DNA of 64,000 bases, from assembly GCA_965247395.1 (NCBI GenBank), contig OZ252012.1, positions 1,240,001-1,304,000 on the forward strand, read 5' to 3'. The stretch comes from CAYRJD01 sp965247395 (lineage in GTDB: Bacteria; Actinomycetota; Acidimicrobiia; Acidimicrobiales; Poriferisodalaceae). Below the pieces are notes generated by a model. That model had not been told where the DNA came from. It made no database searches and saw nothing but the letters and a program-made list of their open reading frames with translations. Positions 17,247-27,182 of the stretch are shown piece after piece (position 1 is the first letter of the stretch; each line of letters opens with the position of its first letter). Both the position numbers and the translations under genes were made by a program.

Positions 17247-18007
17247 GCTCGCACCCGTTGTTCCCAGTTGATGCGAGCGTCCGGCGCTCGCAGATACTGC
17301 GGCACTATCGCCGCGGGTGACTCAAAGCCGTCTTGCTGTGCGCGTATGTGAGCCAACTCAACCAGATCGGCCGCACTTGGGTAAAGCGGAGGCCTCAGTT
17401 CAAGACCGGGCACGGCTTCAAACAGCTCGCGATAGCGCTGAGCGCCGTCGCCCACCACCAGTAGTCCGGCCGAGCTATTACTTGGGATACTTGTACTTGA
17501 GAAACCAGTCAAGCGCTCAACCACGTCAGCCGGTTTAGCAACCTGGGGTTCTTCTAAACAAGCCATGGCGCTGCCAGCGCCTGTGGCATTGCCCGCGTCT
17601 GTGGTTCTGTGCACTTCTGAGGCACCGCTATAGAGGGCGTAGAAAATCTCTTCTCGCCGTGCGTCAACGGTGGCCATCACGGTGCGGTCTGAATCGCGAG
17701 TCGAAAAAGCGAGCACCTCCAAGCTGGTGAGCCCAAGCATCGGAATATCGCAGGCTTGTGCGATTGCCTTGGCGGTGGCAAGTCCCACCCGTAGACCGGT
17801 AAACAGCCCCGGGCCGACATCAACGGCAACCGCGTCTATCTCTGCCAAGGAGACCTGAGCTTGCGCGCAAACGTCTTTTATTGCGGGCACCGTGGTTTCG
17901 GCATGACGGCGGTCTTTGCTTTCGTGAAACGACGCCAGGATCCGGTCGCCGGTGCCAACGGCTACTCCCACCTGCGTGGTCGCTGTGTCAATACCAAGAA
18001 TCAGCAT
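17243..18007 (-). CDS. tsaB: tRNA threonylcarbamoyladenosine biosynthesis protein TsaB
   Basis: A catalytically inactive TsaD paralogue that scaffolds the t6A complex. It begins MLILGIDTATTQVGVAVG, has the VGPGLFTGLRVGLATAK segment and ends with YLRAPDARINWEQR, a C-terminus I associate with actinobacterial TsaB. A short Gly/Ala/Thr-rich insertion (about residues 136-148) is present. It overlaps rimI by 4 bp and follows tsaE by 13 bp. Confidence 0.94.
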   Translation of the reverse strand: MLILGIDTATTQVGVAVGTGDRILASFHESKDRRHAETTVPAIKDVCAQAQVSLAEIDAVAVDVGPGLFTGLRVGLATAKAIAQACDIPMLGLTSLEVLAFSTRDSDRTVMATVDARREEIFYALYSGASEVHRTTDAGNATGAGSAMACLEEPQVAKPADVVERLTGFSSTSIPSNSSAGLLVVGDGAQRYRELFEAVPGLELRPPLYPSAADLVELAHIRAQQDGFESPAAIVPQYLRAPDARINWEQRVRA

Positions 18008-18020
18008 TTGGGGCTCAGCA

Positions 18021-18554
18021 CTAGACCCGACCGCTGTCTGGTTGCGCAGAAGGCCGTGTCACCGAAGCGCCAGCAGAAGCGGCCGAAGAAACAGCTGCAG
18101 TGATTTCCGTGCAACGTTGCTGCCAAGAAGAGCCAACAAAGCTGAACTCAATCAGCCTGGTGTTCTCGCCAGCTGGGGTCAGGCGAAGATGTATCTCTAA
18201 GAAATCACGCGGAAGCTCTGGCACCACCACCTCACCCCATTCAATACACAGCACGGCATTGTCGTCGAGCAGCTCCGGCAGGTCAAGGTCAAGCGTTTCG
18301 TACAGATTTTCTAGGCGATAAGCATCAAGATGATGTAGCGGTAAGCGTCCTTCGCGGTAGGTGGCGGCCAGTGTGAAGGTGGGGCTGGTGACCTGCTCTT
18401 TGACTCCTAGCGCGGCGGCTAGTCCTTGCACGAACGCAGTCTTGCCAGCACCAAGATCACCCGACAGCAGCAACACGTCACCCGGACGGAGCTGTGGTGC
18501 CAGCGCCGCAGCAACGGCCTTGGTGGCCTCAACTGACTCGGTTTGCAAGATCAT
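18021..18554 (-). CDS. tsaE: tRNA threonylcarbamoyladenosine biosynthesis ATPase TsaE
   Basis: P-loop ATPase of the t6A pathway. The Walker A segment is LSGDLGAGKTAFVQGLA, followed by VTSPTFTLAATY and HLDAYRLE, then CIEWGEVV; all are typical of TsaE. The length of 177 residues includes a Ser/Ala-rich C-terminal extension of about 35 residues beyond the usual end. It is first of the tsaE-tsaB-rimI-tsaD run and follows alr by 37 bp. Confidence 0.95.
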   Translation of the reverse strand: MILQTESVEATKAVAAALAPQLRPGDVLLLSGDLGAGKTAFVQGLAAALGVKEQVTSPTFTLAATYREGRLPLHHLDAYRLENLYETLDLDLPELLDDNAVLCIEWGEVVVPELPRDFLEIHLRLTPAGENTRLIEFSFVGSSWQQRCTEITAAVSSAASAGASVTRPSAQPDSGRV

Positions 18555-18591
18555 GTCAAAAAGAGTGTGGCGAGTAGAGCCGCTTGCCGGA

Positions 18592-19803
18592 CTAGTTCAG
18601 TGGCAGGTAACGCCGCGGCACTCTCGCCGAGATTGATGTAAGCACTTCATAGCTGGAGGTGCCAGCCCAGTCCGCTAGATCGGCGACGGTGATTAGCTGC
18701 GAGCTATCGCCGCTGTGATTTCCGCCAACCAGCACAACCTTGTCGCCGTTGTATGCGGTTCCGTTGGGGCCGATGTCGACCATCGTTTGATCCATGCAGA
18801 TAGCACCCACTGTCGGGCATCGCTCGCCGTTAACAAGCACCTGCGCGCGGTTAGACATGGTGCGCTTGTAGCCGTCCGCGTATCCCACCGGCAGCGTTAT
18901 GACGCGGGTTTGTTCTGATGATTCCCAGATGCCGCCATAACCCACGGGCGTGGACCCCGGCACAACCTTGAAATAGATCACTTCGCTCTGCCAGCTGAGC
19001 ACCGGCTTTGTGCCTAGTAGATGAGCCCAGTCACCGCACCCAAACAATGAGATGCCGGGTCGCACCATGTCAAGGTGAGCTTGTGGCAGGCGCGCTATGG
19101 CGCTGGAGTTGGAGATATGGCGAATAGGTGTTCGCAGATCGTGACGGTCGTAGAAGCTGAGCGCTTCAAGGAAACGGTCGAGCTGGGTTTCGGATTTAGG
19201 TAGGCGAGTGCGGCCGTTGCTGGCTTGCTTGTCGCCTTGCTCGGCGTCTTCGTCTGAACTAGCGAAATGGCTAAAGACGCCAACAACCTCGACGTTCTTG
19301 CATTGCAACGAAGTTTCAAACAGTGTGTCGGCGTTGTAGTGCTGGACACCTATGCGTTCCATGCCTGTGTCTATTTTTAGATGTGTGCGAGCAATGACTC
19401 CGGCAGCCTCAGCGGCTTCGTCGATCTGTCGCAGCTTGTCAACTGAGGGCGCGGTAAAGGTGAGGTTGTGTTTGATAAACAGCGGGATCTGGCGAGTGAT
19501 TGCGCCACCTAGCACGTGAATTTCGATGCTCACTCCTGCATCACGCAGCGCTATTCCTTCTTCGACGTAGGCAACAGCAAGAGATTTAGCGTCGGCTTGT
19601 TCTAAAGCCAAACCGCAGGGACCGATGCCGTGTCCGTAGGCGTTGGCTTTGATAACGGGGGTGACGCAGGTGCCTTCTCCGACGTGTTGTTGGATCTGCT
19701 GGAAGTTGCTGACAAGCAGACTCAGATCAACCTCGCACCAGGTGGGGCGACCAGAGTCGGCAGTGCTGCTTTCAGCTTGGCCGGGCACTTCTGGCACGGT
19801 CAC
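18592..19803 (-). CDS. alr: alanine racemase
   Basis: PLP-dependent racemase that makes D-alanine for peptidoglycan. Lys52 in PVIKANAYGHG is the PLP lysine; HLKIDTGMERIGV, SNSSAIARLP, VRPGISLFG, VGYADGYKR (with the catalytic Tyr) and CMDQTMVDIG complete the family pattern. Length (403) is slightly above normal. The GTG start overlaps the stop of the upstream NAD(P)HX-repair gene by 4 bp, so the two are translationally coupled. Confidence 0.96.
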   Translation of the reverse strand: MTVPEVPGQAESSTADSGRPTWCEVDLSLLVSNFQQIQQHVGEGTCVTPVIKANAYGHGIGPCGLALEQADAKSLAVAYVEEGIALRDAGVSIEIHVLGGAITRQIPLFIKHNLTFTAPSVDKLRQIDEAAEAAGVIARTHLKIDTGMERIGVQHYNADTLFETSLQCKNVEVVGVFSHFASSDEDAEQGDKQASNGRTRLPKSETQLDRFLEALSFYDRHDLRTPIRHISNSSAIARLPQAHLDMVRPGISLFGCGDWAHLLGTKPVLSWQSEVIYFKVVPGSTPVGYGGIWESSEQTRVITLPVGYADGYKRTMSNRAQVLVNGERCPTVGAICMDQTMVDIGPNGTAYNGDKVVLVGGNHSGDSSQLITVADLADWAGTSSYEVLTSISARVPRRYLPLN

Positions 19804-21431
19804 GGTTGGTTTGGAGACAGCACAGTCACGTGCTGGTTTGGGGTTGGCACAGCCGGTTGATTGGTGGAAAGCACAGCCACGGCGGCGCGGGCGGCGGGTA
19901 ACAGGTCGATTTGTTGAGATGCGATCAGCGGCGTGGTTGGTTCAGCGACTGGCCCAGTGGCTTGGTCGGTTGGTGTGTATCGATACGCAGAGGTGGTTCG
20001 ACCGTGCCAATGAGCCGCCGCTGCCACGGTTTGTGCCAGTCGATCCGTCTTCCAAGCGCCTGTGGTGGAGTTGGCAGTGTTACAGGCAATCCCGCTGGCA
20101 ATCGCACCAGCGATAACACCGGTCAAGACATCTCCCGAGCCGGCCGTGGCAAGACGCTGCGAACCGGACGTAACCGCATACACATAGCCGGGCTCGTCCT
20201 GTTCGCCTTGTGAAGACAAGCGTTGTGCTGGCGTGGCAATCAGAGTCGTAGGGCCCTTGAGCAAGACAATTGCGTTGTACGACTGCGCTGCTTCTAACAC
20301 CGATTTGAATCGGTCTTGCCTTAAGCGACTTTGCGCTGAGCGGTCTTGCTCAGCCGCACCACCCATCAAGCGATCGAACTCACCCTCATGCGGGGTAAGC
20401 ACTGTGGCTGCGCTACGACCTTGCACGCAGCTCGGGTTTGCCGCTACTGCAGACAGTGCGTCGGCGTCTACTACTACCGGCAGCGGGCAGTGTGCGATTA
20501 GTTCCGCTGCTTTGTCCAAAACATGAGCATCGGTGCCCAACCCCGGGCCGATAACCAGCAGGCCAAAGTGCTCAATGTCTTCAAGCACGTCAGACACCCA
20601 ACGCTGACCGGTGCTGAGCGCCACCGCTTCTTGTGGCCGCTTGACGTCTTCGGCTCCGCAGCCGGGCGTACTCACCGCCACCATTCCCGCCCCGGCTAGT
20701 AAGGCAGCGGCACAAGTGAGATATCCCGCCCCGTGATACTGCTGCGAACCTGCCACTACTCGCACTGCGGTCTGCCATTTGTGGGTATCTATGGGAGCTT
20801 GCGCCAAGAGTGAGTCCGCATCGGCGTCGGTTAGAAGGTAAGCCTGCGCCCGAGAAGTCGTGGCCATGGCCAGCTCGCTGCCTATATCGGCGACCTCTAA
20901 TCTCCCTACCTTTGTGGCCGCGGGATGCAGCAACAAACCTGGCTTTAGAGCGGCGAAGGTGAGTGTCAGATCGGCGGCCCAAGAACCGTGGTCGTAACCG
21001 GTGAGCGCGTCAATGCCTGAAGGCACGTCAACCGCTAGCACCGGTGCGGACGGTTGCGGACCGGGATCCCACCGGGCGCGCAGCCCAGTGCCAAAGGCGG
21101 CGTCGATAACTAAGTCGTAACACTCTCCGCAATCGCTTGGCGGTAGCCAATCCGGTGCACCCTCACCGGAGATCGACACCGCTGCTGGTGGAAGAACGTC
21201 GCAACGAGCGCCCCAGCTGTTCAGCGTTTCAGCTGCTACTGCGCCGTCGGCTCCGTTGTTGCCGGGTCCACTGACTACAAGCACGCGGCGGCCATAGGTG
21301 CCAGCCATCAACTTGCGAGCCGCAAAGGCAACCGCTGTACCGGCTCGTTGGATGAGCGTGGCGGCACTGACCTGCTCGTTTGTCGCTGTGTCGGCTTCGT
21401 TCATCTGAGCCGGTGTAACGATTGGAATCAT
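19800..21431 (-). CDS. nnr: bifunctional NAD(P)H-hydrate epimerase / ADP-dependent dehydratase
   Basis: Repairs hydrated NAD(P)H. The N-terminal YjeF domain has SGPGNNGADGAV and VDVPSGIDALTG; the C-terminal kinase-like dehydratase domain has VIGPGLGTD, LTPHEGEFDRL, LLKGPTTLIA and TAGSGDVLTGVIAGA. The frame is open to a TTG at 21458, but the ATG at 21431 gives MIPIVTPAQMNEAD, matching the usual start, so it was chosen. The last ~40 residues form a low-complexity tail with repeated NQP and VLS segments. It overlaps alr by 4 bp and follows acpS. Confidence 0.93.
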   Translation of the reverse strand: MIPIVTPAQMNEADTATNEQVSAATLIQRAGTAVAFAARKLMAGTYGRRVLVVSGPGNNGADGAVAAETLNSWGARCDVLPPAAVSISGEGAPDWLPPSDCGECYDLVIDAAFGTGLRARWDPGPQPSAPVLAVDVPSGIDALTGYDHGSWAADLTLTFAALKPGLLLHPAATKVGRLEVADIGSELAMATTSRAQAYLLTDADADSLLAQAPIDTHKWQTAVRVVAGSQQYHGAGYLTCAAALLAGAGMVAVSTPGCGAEDVKRPQEAVALSTGQRWVSDVLEDIEHFGLLVIGPGLGTDAHVLDKAAELIAHCPLPVVVDADALSAVAANPSCVQGRSAATVLTPHEGEFDRLMGGAAEQDRSAQSRLRQDRFKSVLEAAQSYNAIVLLKGPTTLIATPAQRLSSQGEQDEPGYVYAVTSGSQRLATAGSGDVLTGVIAGAIASGIACNTANSTTGAWKTDRLAQTVAAAAHWHGRTTSAYRYTPTDQATGPVAEPTTPLIASQQIDLLPAARAAVAVLSTNQPAVPTPNQHVTVLSPNQP

Positions 21432-21461
21432 GCCTGTGCCATTTTGGATTGAGGTCAAGTC

Positions 21462-21875
21462 CTACTGCGCTGCCACCACGGCACCAGCGCTGGTGGAGGT
21501 GTGCGACATTGACACGTGCCAGCTAGTTACACCGCGTTGCGCGGCCAGCGCAGCGGCGGAACCGGTCAGCTTTAGTTCTGGTTGACCAGAGGAAAGACGA
21601 CGGATCTCTATGTCGCGAAAACGCACCGACCCGATGCCTACTCCGAGGGCTTTCATAACTGCCTCTTTGGCCGCGAAGCGTGCTGCTAACCGACTAGCTC
21701 GCGCGGCTGTGGTCTGTCCCTTGGCCTGGTCTAGTTCGAGCTCGGTGAACAAGCGCTGGCTTATGCCGGTGCGCCTAGCTAGCGCGCGCTCAAAACGAGC
21801 GACATCAACTAGATCGATACCAACGCCAAGCATTAGACCAGTCTGGGATGCTGCGGCTGGTTTTGTCTCAGGCAT
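21462..21875 (-). CDS. acpS: holo-[acyl-carrier-protein] synthase
   Basis: Transfers phosphopantetheine from CoA to acyl carrier protein. GVGIDLVDVARFERAL with its metal-binding Asp, and RLAARFAAKEAVMKALG with the catalytic Glu/Lys, are diagnostic, and VSMSHTSTSAGAVV closes the fold. The ATG at 21875 adds a 14-residue lead; an internal ATG (MLGVGIDL) is an alternative start. It lies 33 bp downstream of the large glmS-like gene. Confidence 0.94.
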   Translation of the reverse strand: MPETKPAAASQTGLMLGVGIDLVDVARFERALARRTGISQRLFTELELDQAKGQTTAARASRLAARFAAKEAVMKALGVGIGSVRFRDIEIRRLSSGQPELKLTGSAAALAAQRGVTSWHVSMSHTSTSAGAVVAAQ

Positions 21876-21908
21876 GTGTTCGACTTTGAACCCTTGGAAA
21901 CAGCTAAA

Positions 21909-24900
21909 TCAGTCGGAGTTGTTGGCCGGGTCGCCTGTGCTCGGCGTTATCCAGTTTTCGGCCAGCACGTACACCGGCCGAGTTAGCAAATCAACCACAT
22001 CTATTTGCCCCAAAACATCATCGTTGAAGACGGGCAAAGCCTCGGTAACCGCATCTACCAAAGCGCCGTAGCGCCCGCGATATCCACGCAGAACCGCTCG
22101 CATCTGATGCGCCCGAATCGTGGAATCAAACTGGCAGTGCAACAAGGTAAGACCAACCACGCGACCGTCTTTGGTCTCAGGCACATGAATCACCGTGCGG
22201 CCGTCACTGCCGCGCCCAACCGTTACCTCGCGCTCAAACGCAGCACGATGCTTGGTGCCGCGCAGGCGAGAGTCGGCACCTGTGCGCGAGGTGATTTCAC
22301 GCGCTACGCCGCCTCGATCGATCACTTGGATGGTGGCTGCTCGGCGGGTGAGGTCTATAGCGGCTTCGTGTAATGCACCGCTATCTGCGGTGATCTCACC
22401 TTCGATGCGATACCGGGTGTAGCCCACAACCTCTTTAACGGCTGGGTCAAGAGCCGCCAACGTCTGGAGAGCGGCATAGCTGAGACGATCACGCGGTGCT
22501 CCGGCTTTTTGCACCTGCGTTACCAACAAGGAGGCCAGTAATGAATCTTCGGCACGTGAGATACCCACGGTTACCGACTTGGCCTGGTGCTTGATGGTGT
22601 CTACCGGGCGGGTTAGCTCATCAATGGCGGTGTTTAGGACTCTCTCTAGATCTTCCAACACAGTTCCCGGCGTGCCAACCTTGCCAAGAGTCTGCTGGTA
22701 AAGCTCAAGCCCGGTCACGCCTTGCACAAATGGCAGCACAGATGCAAGCCGCAAGGCTGTGGCAACGCGTAGGTGGCCGTCGTAGGAGCCGGCTTGTAAG
22801 GCAGATAGCAGCCGATTAACTGGCGCGGCGATGTCTTCGGACACGCTAGCCAGCAGGTCGCCGGTTGAATTGGCTGGCCCGGTCACAGCATCTTCCGGCG
22901 CCATGTAGCGACCTATGGCGGCTTCAACACCGACTCGCATCTCACGTAGCGGGTCGGCCAGTGAATCAATCACACGCGCCGCTTCATAGGCAAAAAGATG
23001 TCCGGCAACGGTTGCCAGCACGAAGTCAAGTGCGGGATGTACCGTCGGGAGGGTCACGACATCGGGTTCGGTAGCGAACTGGCTGGTCTTGGATGCGAAC
23101 ACCACCGGCGTGGAACGGTGCGCTCTGTAAATCTCAATCTCTTTGGCTACGTCTGCTTCTATTGACGACGGCGCACCCGCCGCGCAAACGAGGATCAAAG
23201 GCTCGCTTGACAGGTCAATGTGCTTCTTGTTTTCGGTGGAATCTTCTGCCACCGCGTGATAACAGAGCTCTGAAAGCTTGATGCGAATTTCACGCGCTGC
23301 TATGTGATTAGCACCGTTGCCTACCACCGCCCAGTGTCGCTTGGACCCGATGTGGCGGCGAGCTATCAAGGCGATTTCTGCGCGGCTGGCCAACACTTCT
23401 TCGATAGCGGCTGGCATGTCCTCTAGCGCATTTAGCAGATCGTCTGTGAATTCTTCGTGCGAAGCGGACTGGGTGGTTGCGTTGGATCGAGCTGGGCTTG
23501 ATCGAACAGGGTTTGCGGCGGAGCAGAGTTCTGAGTTGATCGCCACGGACAGCAGCGCAATGGCCGCTACCTGCGCATAGAAAGCCTTGGTCGACGCCAC
23601 CGACATCTCCACGTCGCGCCCGTCGGAGGTGTAAAGGACACCGTCGGCTCGTTCGGTCAGGTCGCTGTCGCGACGATTGACGATCGCTAGTACCAGTGCT
23701 CCGCATGCTCGTACGAGCTCGACGGTGCGATTGAGATCGGTAGTAGTACCCGACTGACTGACCGCTACCACCAAAGTGTCGCTCATGTCGTTTGTCAAAC
23801 CGAAGCCGCTGAGTTCGGTCGCTAGATCGGCCGAGACCTTTGGAAATGCTGGAGGCAAATCAACGGGATCGGTGGGGCTAGTAGGGCCAGCGGACTCGGT
23901 GGAATCATGGTTGGAGTCGTGGTCGGAGTCACCGCTTACGGTGCTCAGCAGATCGCAGAAATGCGGCAAGGCGGTTGCGGCTATGGCTGCGGTCCCTTGG
24001 CCGATGGCAATGATTTTCTTAATCTGGCCTGCGCGTAGAGACTCCCGAACGGTGGCGGGCAGGGCGGAGTCTTCTAGCACCACCCGGGCGCGCTGGTTGT
24101 GTTGGTGGCGCTCGATTCTCCCGCGCAAAGTGGTGCGGAACGAGCGAGGGGCTTCGCGGATCTCTTTAAGGAAGAAGTGCGGAGCATCTCCACGGTCAAT
24201 GTCTCTGGTCGTGATTTCGGTGGTGGTGATCTCTTCTTTGTCCACTGGCAGTTGTGAGCCGTCATATGAATGACGAGCCATGGCTTGCAGACGAGCCGGC
24301 GACCCCATCCCTCGACCGCCTGGCTTGGTGAGGTTGTCGGCATCAAGCAGGATGATCTGACCTCGGCTGCCAACTGGATTGTTCTGGTCGGCGGGTGTTT
24401 CACCATTCATCCGTAGATAGTGATCAACCTCTTCCACCAGTCCATACGGCTCGCTCGCAACGATGTAGGCGTTGTCGCTGGTGCCCACGTACAAGGCTTG
24501 GCCGCTGCCTCGCAGGGCCAACATAAAACAACCGGGCGCAGCTGCGGTGTGTGCAGCAATGGCAACCGAGCCTTCAAGATCGCTAACCGTAGAAGAAAAT
24601 GCCGACTGCACCGCATCGCTGGCCTGAGCGGTGTTTCCGGCTTGCATGGTGTTTCCGGCTTGCAAAGCGCGGCGCAAAAGCGTTGGTATCACCTTGGCGT
24701 CGGTGGTTACCTCTGGAGCGATTAGAAGATTGTTGCTCTCCTTTAGATCGGTGTAGTTGTCCACATCGCCGTTCAGCACCGCCGCGCAGTGGACTAGAGC
24801 ACTATCAGGCCCAGCACCGCCAGGCCCAGTGCCTTCTTGTGCTGTGCTGGCAAGTTCAGCACCGTCAAGGCCAGCACCGCCAAGTTCAGTTCCGGCAAGT

Positions 24901-25688
24901 TCAGTTCCATCGAGAGGGTGAGCGTTTGCTTCGGAGATGATCCCAACGCTGGCCCACCGAGTGTGCGCTAACACTGACACCTGAGTGCCGGGCGTGTTGA
25001 GAGCAGCGTGCAGCCTTCGATCACTGCTTATTTGTTCACGTAATGCCGCGGTGTTGTCGCCAAACTCACCGATTTCCGCGGCAACTTTGTAAACAAACGG
25101 TGTGCCGCTGGCCTTCCCAGTATTTGTATCGCCAGAGACGAAGACTTGCAGCCCGGCCGAATCTCGACCTCTCACCTCAAGCCGATCCAAAGAGGAAAGG
25201 GCGACCTGAACGGCCCACAAACCGGTAATGCCGGAGCTAGTCAGCAAAGCGCTGTCCTTGGTGTCTGACAGAGCAACGATCGCAGTCGCCGTGCGAAGCC
25301 GATCGCGCGCGATTGCAAACACGCTGTCAGCTAGCCGACCAGCTAGATCGGTCGCTTCGGTCACCGCCGTGACCGAAGAATCGAGCGGTAATGCGTCCAA
25401 CAACGCGTCAATACGTGCCAGCTGCTCAGCCAACACTGTTACCGCCGAGCTAACTGCGGCCTTAGTTTGCGGGTCGCTTACTAATCGGTGAACACCGGGC
25501 AGCGACCGCAGGTGATGATCAACCGAGCGGCTCATTTCGACGGCACGGCGCAGCTGCGACAGCTGCGCTACTGGATTGGTTATTTCTCTCAGCTCTTTGG
25601 CGGCTTCGATTAGCACCGGCGCCAGTAGTTCGAGTGCAACTGGCGGGCGATCATCGCTTTGGCTTATCACCGCGACAATCCCGCACAT
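21909..25688 (-). CDS. glmS: giant GlmS-like glutamine-fructose-6-phosphate aminotransferase
   Basis: A single 1259-residue frame with the layout of glucosamine-6-phosphate synthase, about twice normal length (~610). The start MCGIVAV exposes Cys2 as N-terminal nucleophile. About 145 helical residues then intervene before the rest of the amidotransferase domain: LDRLEVRGRDSAGLQV, AHTRWASVG, NAHPLDGTE, LNGDVDNY. KEIREAPRSFRTTLRGR leads into SIS domain 1 (AIGQGTAA, VAVSQSGTTTD, EMSVASTKAFYAQ) and SIS domain 2 (VVGNGANHIAAREIRIKLSELCYH, KKHIDL). Roughly 310 further residues, without a recognised fold, follow from about 945. Low-complexity insertions sit at about 260-296 and 345-362. Immediate neighbourhood with glmM supports a role in UDP-GlcNAc synthesis; the extra regions have no known function here. 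Confidence 0.88.
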   Translation of the reverse strand: MCGIVAVISQSDDRPPVALELLAPVLIEAAKELREITNPVAQLSQLRRAVEMSRSVDHHLRSLPGVHRLVSDPQTKAAVSSAVTVLAEQLARIDALLDALPLDSSVTAVTEATDLAGRLADSVFAIARDRLRTATAIVALSDTKDSALLTSSGITGLWAVQVALSSLDRLEVRGRDSAGLQVFVSGDTNTGKASGTPFVYKVAAEIGEFGDNTAALREQISSDRRLHAALNTPGTQVSVLAHTRWASVGIISEANAHPLDGTELAGTELGGAGLDGAELASTAQEGTGPGGAGPDSALVHCAAVLNGDVDNYTDLKESNNLLIAPEVTTDAKVIPTLLRRALQAGNTMQAGNTAQASDAVQSAFSSTVSDLEGSVAIAAHTAAAPGCFMLALRGSGQALYVGTSDNAYIVASEPYGLVEEVDHYLRMNGETPADQNNPVGSRGQIILLDADNLTKPGGRGMGSPARLQAMARHSYDGSQLPVDKEEITTTEITTRDIDRGDAPHFFLKEIREAPRSFRTTLRGRIERHQHNQRARVVLEDSALPATVRESLRAGQIKKIIAIGQGTAAIAATALPHFCDLLSTVSGDSDHDSNHDSTESAGPTSPTDPVDLPPAFPKVSADLATELSGFGLTNDMSDTLVVAVSQSGTTTDLNRTVELVRACGALVLAIVNRRDSDLTERADGVLYTSDGRDVEMSVASTKAFYAQVAAIALLSVAINSELCSAANPVRSSPARSNATTQSASHEEFTDDLLNALEDMPAAIEEVLASRAEIALIARRHIGSKRHWAVVGNGANHIAAREIRIKLSELCYHAVAEDSTENKKHIDLSSEPLILVCAAGAPSSIEADVAKEIEIYRAHRSTPVVFASKTSQFATEPDVVTLPTVHPALDFVLATVAGHLFAYEAARVIDSLADPLREMRVGVEAAIGRYMAPEDAVTGPANSTGDLLASVSEDIAAPVNRLLSALQAGSYDGHLRVATALRLASVLPFVQGVTGLELYQQTLGKVGTPGTVLEDLERVLNTAIDELTRPVDTIKHQAKSVTVGISRAEDSLLASLLVTQVQKAGAPRDRLSYAALQTLAALDPAVKEVVGYTRYRIEGEITADSGALHEAAIDLTRRAATIQVIDRGGVAREITSRTGADSRLRGTKHRAAFEREVTVGRGSDGRTVIHVPETKDGRVVGLTLLHCQFDSTIRAHQMRAVLRGYRGRYGALVDAVTEALPVFNDDVLGQIDVVDLLTRPVYVLAENWITPSTGDPANNSD

Positions 25689-25724
25689 ACCTATTGAGAT
25701 TACCGACCGGCTTAGCCGCCAGAG

Positions 25725-27164
25725 CTACAGGTGCAGTTCGGTACGCACCAGCGCAACTATCTGATCGCAAAGCTGATCGGCATAATCGCTACTTGCGGCC
25801 TCCACCATCACTCGTACCAGTGGTTCGGTTCCGCTCGGTCTCACCAAAACGCGGGTGTGTGGGCGAGCGGCGGTGGCTAGCTCGTTGATCTGGCGCTCAA
25901 GCGCAGGCGGCAGGCCAGCCAGGATTTCTTGGGCCCTATTTTCTGGATTTTCTGGATTCTCTGAGACAAGGACGCCCTTGAGCACTTGGGGATACTGCGT
26001 CATGGCGTTGGCGGCTAGCTCGGCGCTGCTTTGATTTGGGTTTGATTTCCTAGACCGCAGCAGCAAGTCGGCCAACTGCACGCCGCTGCGGAGCCCGTCA
26101 CCAGTGGCGGCCAGCCGTCGAAAAATTATGTGACCGGACTGCTCGCCCCCCAAGTCGAATCCACCCGCATCTATTGCGTTCAGCACGTAGCGGTCGCCTA
26201 CGGCAGTTTCTTCGATGGCAATGTCGGCGGTTTCCAGCGCCTCTCGTAGGCCGAGGTTTGACATGACGGTGGTAACCAGCGTTCGTTGTGCCAGTTCTCC
26301 CGCAGCCGCTAGGTCGCGTGCGAACAACACCAATAACCGGTCGCCGTTGATCAGGTGTCCAGCGCTATCGACCGCAATCAATCGATCTCCATCGCCGTCA
26401 AAGCACAGACCTAAATCGGCGCTGCTGCGAATCACCTCGGCCTGGGTGGCTTGCGGATGCGAAGAACCACAGTCTTCGTTGATGTTGCGGCCGTCAGGAG
26501 CATCAAACAGTGCTTCAACTTCTGCACCGAGATTGCTTAAGACCTCTGCTGCGTAGGAGGCTGTGGCGCCATTGGCGGTGTCGACTACCAGACGCAAGCC
26601 CTCGAGGCTGCGGCCACCGATGCCCGCAGCGAGCGAGCTCTCATAGAGGCGCATTACTTCACTTGACCCAGCCGTGTTGGCCTCAGGTTTGGCTTCCGGC
26701 ACGACAGCAGTGGGTGCGTTACCAGTCGCAATGCCAATCGCACTGGCACTCTCAGTGCCAATCGCAATGCCAACCGCAATCTGCTCGGCGATCGCCTGCT
26801 CTGTTTGGTCGCTCAGCTTGGTGCCGCCGGTGGCAAACAGCTTCACGCCATTATCGGTCCACGGGTTGTGCGAGGCAGACACCATGGCGCCGCTGCAGTT
26901 CCACAAACCACACGCGAAAGAAACCACCGGTGTAGCAACCACCGATAGGTCAATCACCTCTGCGCCAGCGGCTCTTAGGCCTTGAGTTAGCGCAGCTGTC
27001 AGTCGAGGAGATGATTCGCGCGTATCTGCACCGACGACAAATCGTTGCGCACCCAGCACTTGTGCCGCCGCGAAACCCAGGCGACCGACAAACTCTTCGG
27101 TTAGCTGGCTGAACGCAACTCCACGAACGCCATCGGTGCCAAAACGCAGAGATTCACCAGGCAC
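25725..27164 (-). CDS. glmM: phosphoglucosamine mutase
   Basis: Converts glucosamine-6-phosphate to glucosamine-1-phosphate. The phosphoserine loop is SASHNP with Ser98; the metal loop is DGDGDR, the sugar loop GGEQSGH and the phosphate loop RPSGTEP. The protein is 479 residues, with an Ala/Ile/Gly/Thr-rich insertion of about 35 residues (around 131-168) containing repeated IAIG/IATG patterns, and a small repeated ENP triplet near residue 400. It starts with GTG at 27164, 18 bp after rpsI, and is followed by the glmS-like gene. Confidence 0.96.
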   Translation of the reverse strand: MPGESLRFGTDGVRGVAFSQLTEEFVGRLGFAAAQVLGAQRFVVGADTRESSPRLTAALTQGLRAAGAEVIDLSVVATPVVSFACGLWNCSGAMVSASHNPWTDNGVKLFATGGTKLSDQTEQAIAEQIAVGIAIGTESASAIGIATGNAPTAVVPEAKPEANTAGSSEVMRLYESSLAAGIGGRSLEGLRLVVDTANGATASYAAEVLSNLGAEVEALFDAPDGRNINEDCGSSHPQATQAEVIRSSADLGLCFDGDGDRLIAVDSAGHLINGDRLLVLFARDLAAAGELAQRTLVTTVMSNLGLREALETADIAIEETAVGDRYVLNAIDAGGFDLGGEQSGHIIFRRLAATGDGLRSGVQLADLLLRSRKSNPNQSSAELAANAMTQYPQVLKGVLVSENPENPENRAQEILAGLPPALERQINELATAARPHTRVLVRPSGTEPLVRVMVEAASSDYADQLCDQIVALVRTELHL

Positions 27165-27182
27165 GAATAAATGCCGCTCGGT

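Noticed and set aside
21909..25688. glmS-like gene as an artefactual fusion of two genes
   Set aside because: One continuous frame has the domains in the normal GlmS order, and the extra parts are internal and C-terminal rather than a second known enzyme.
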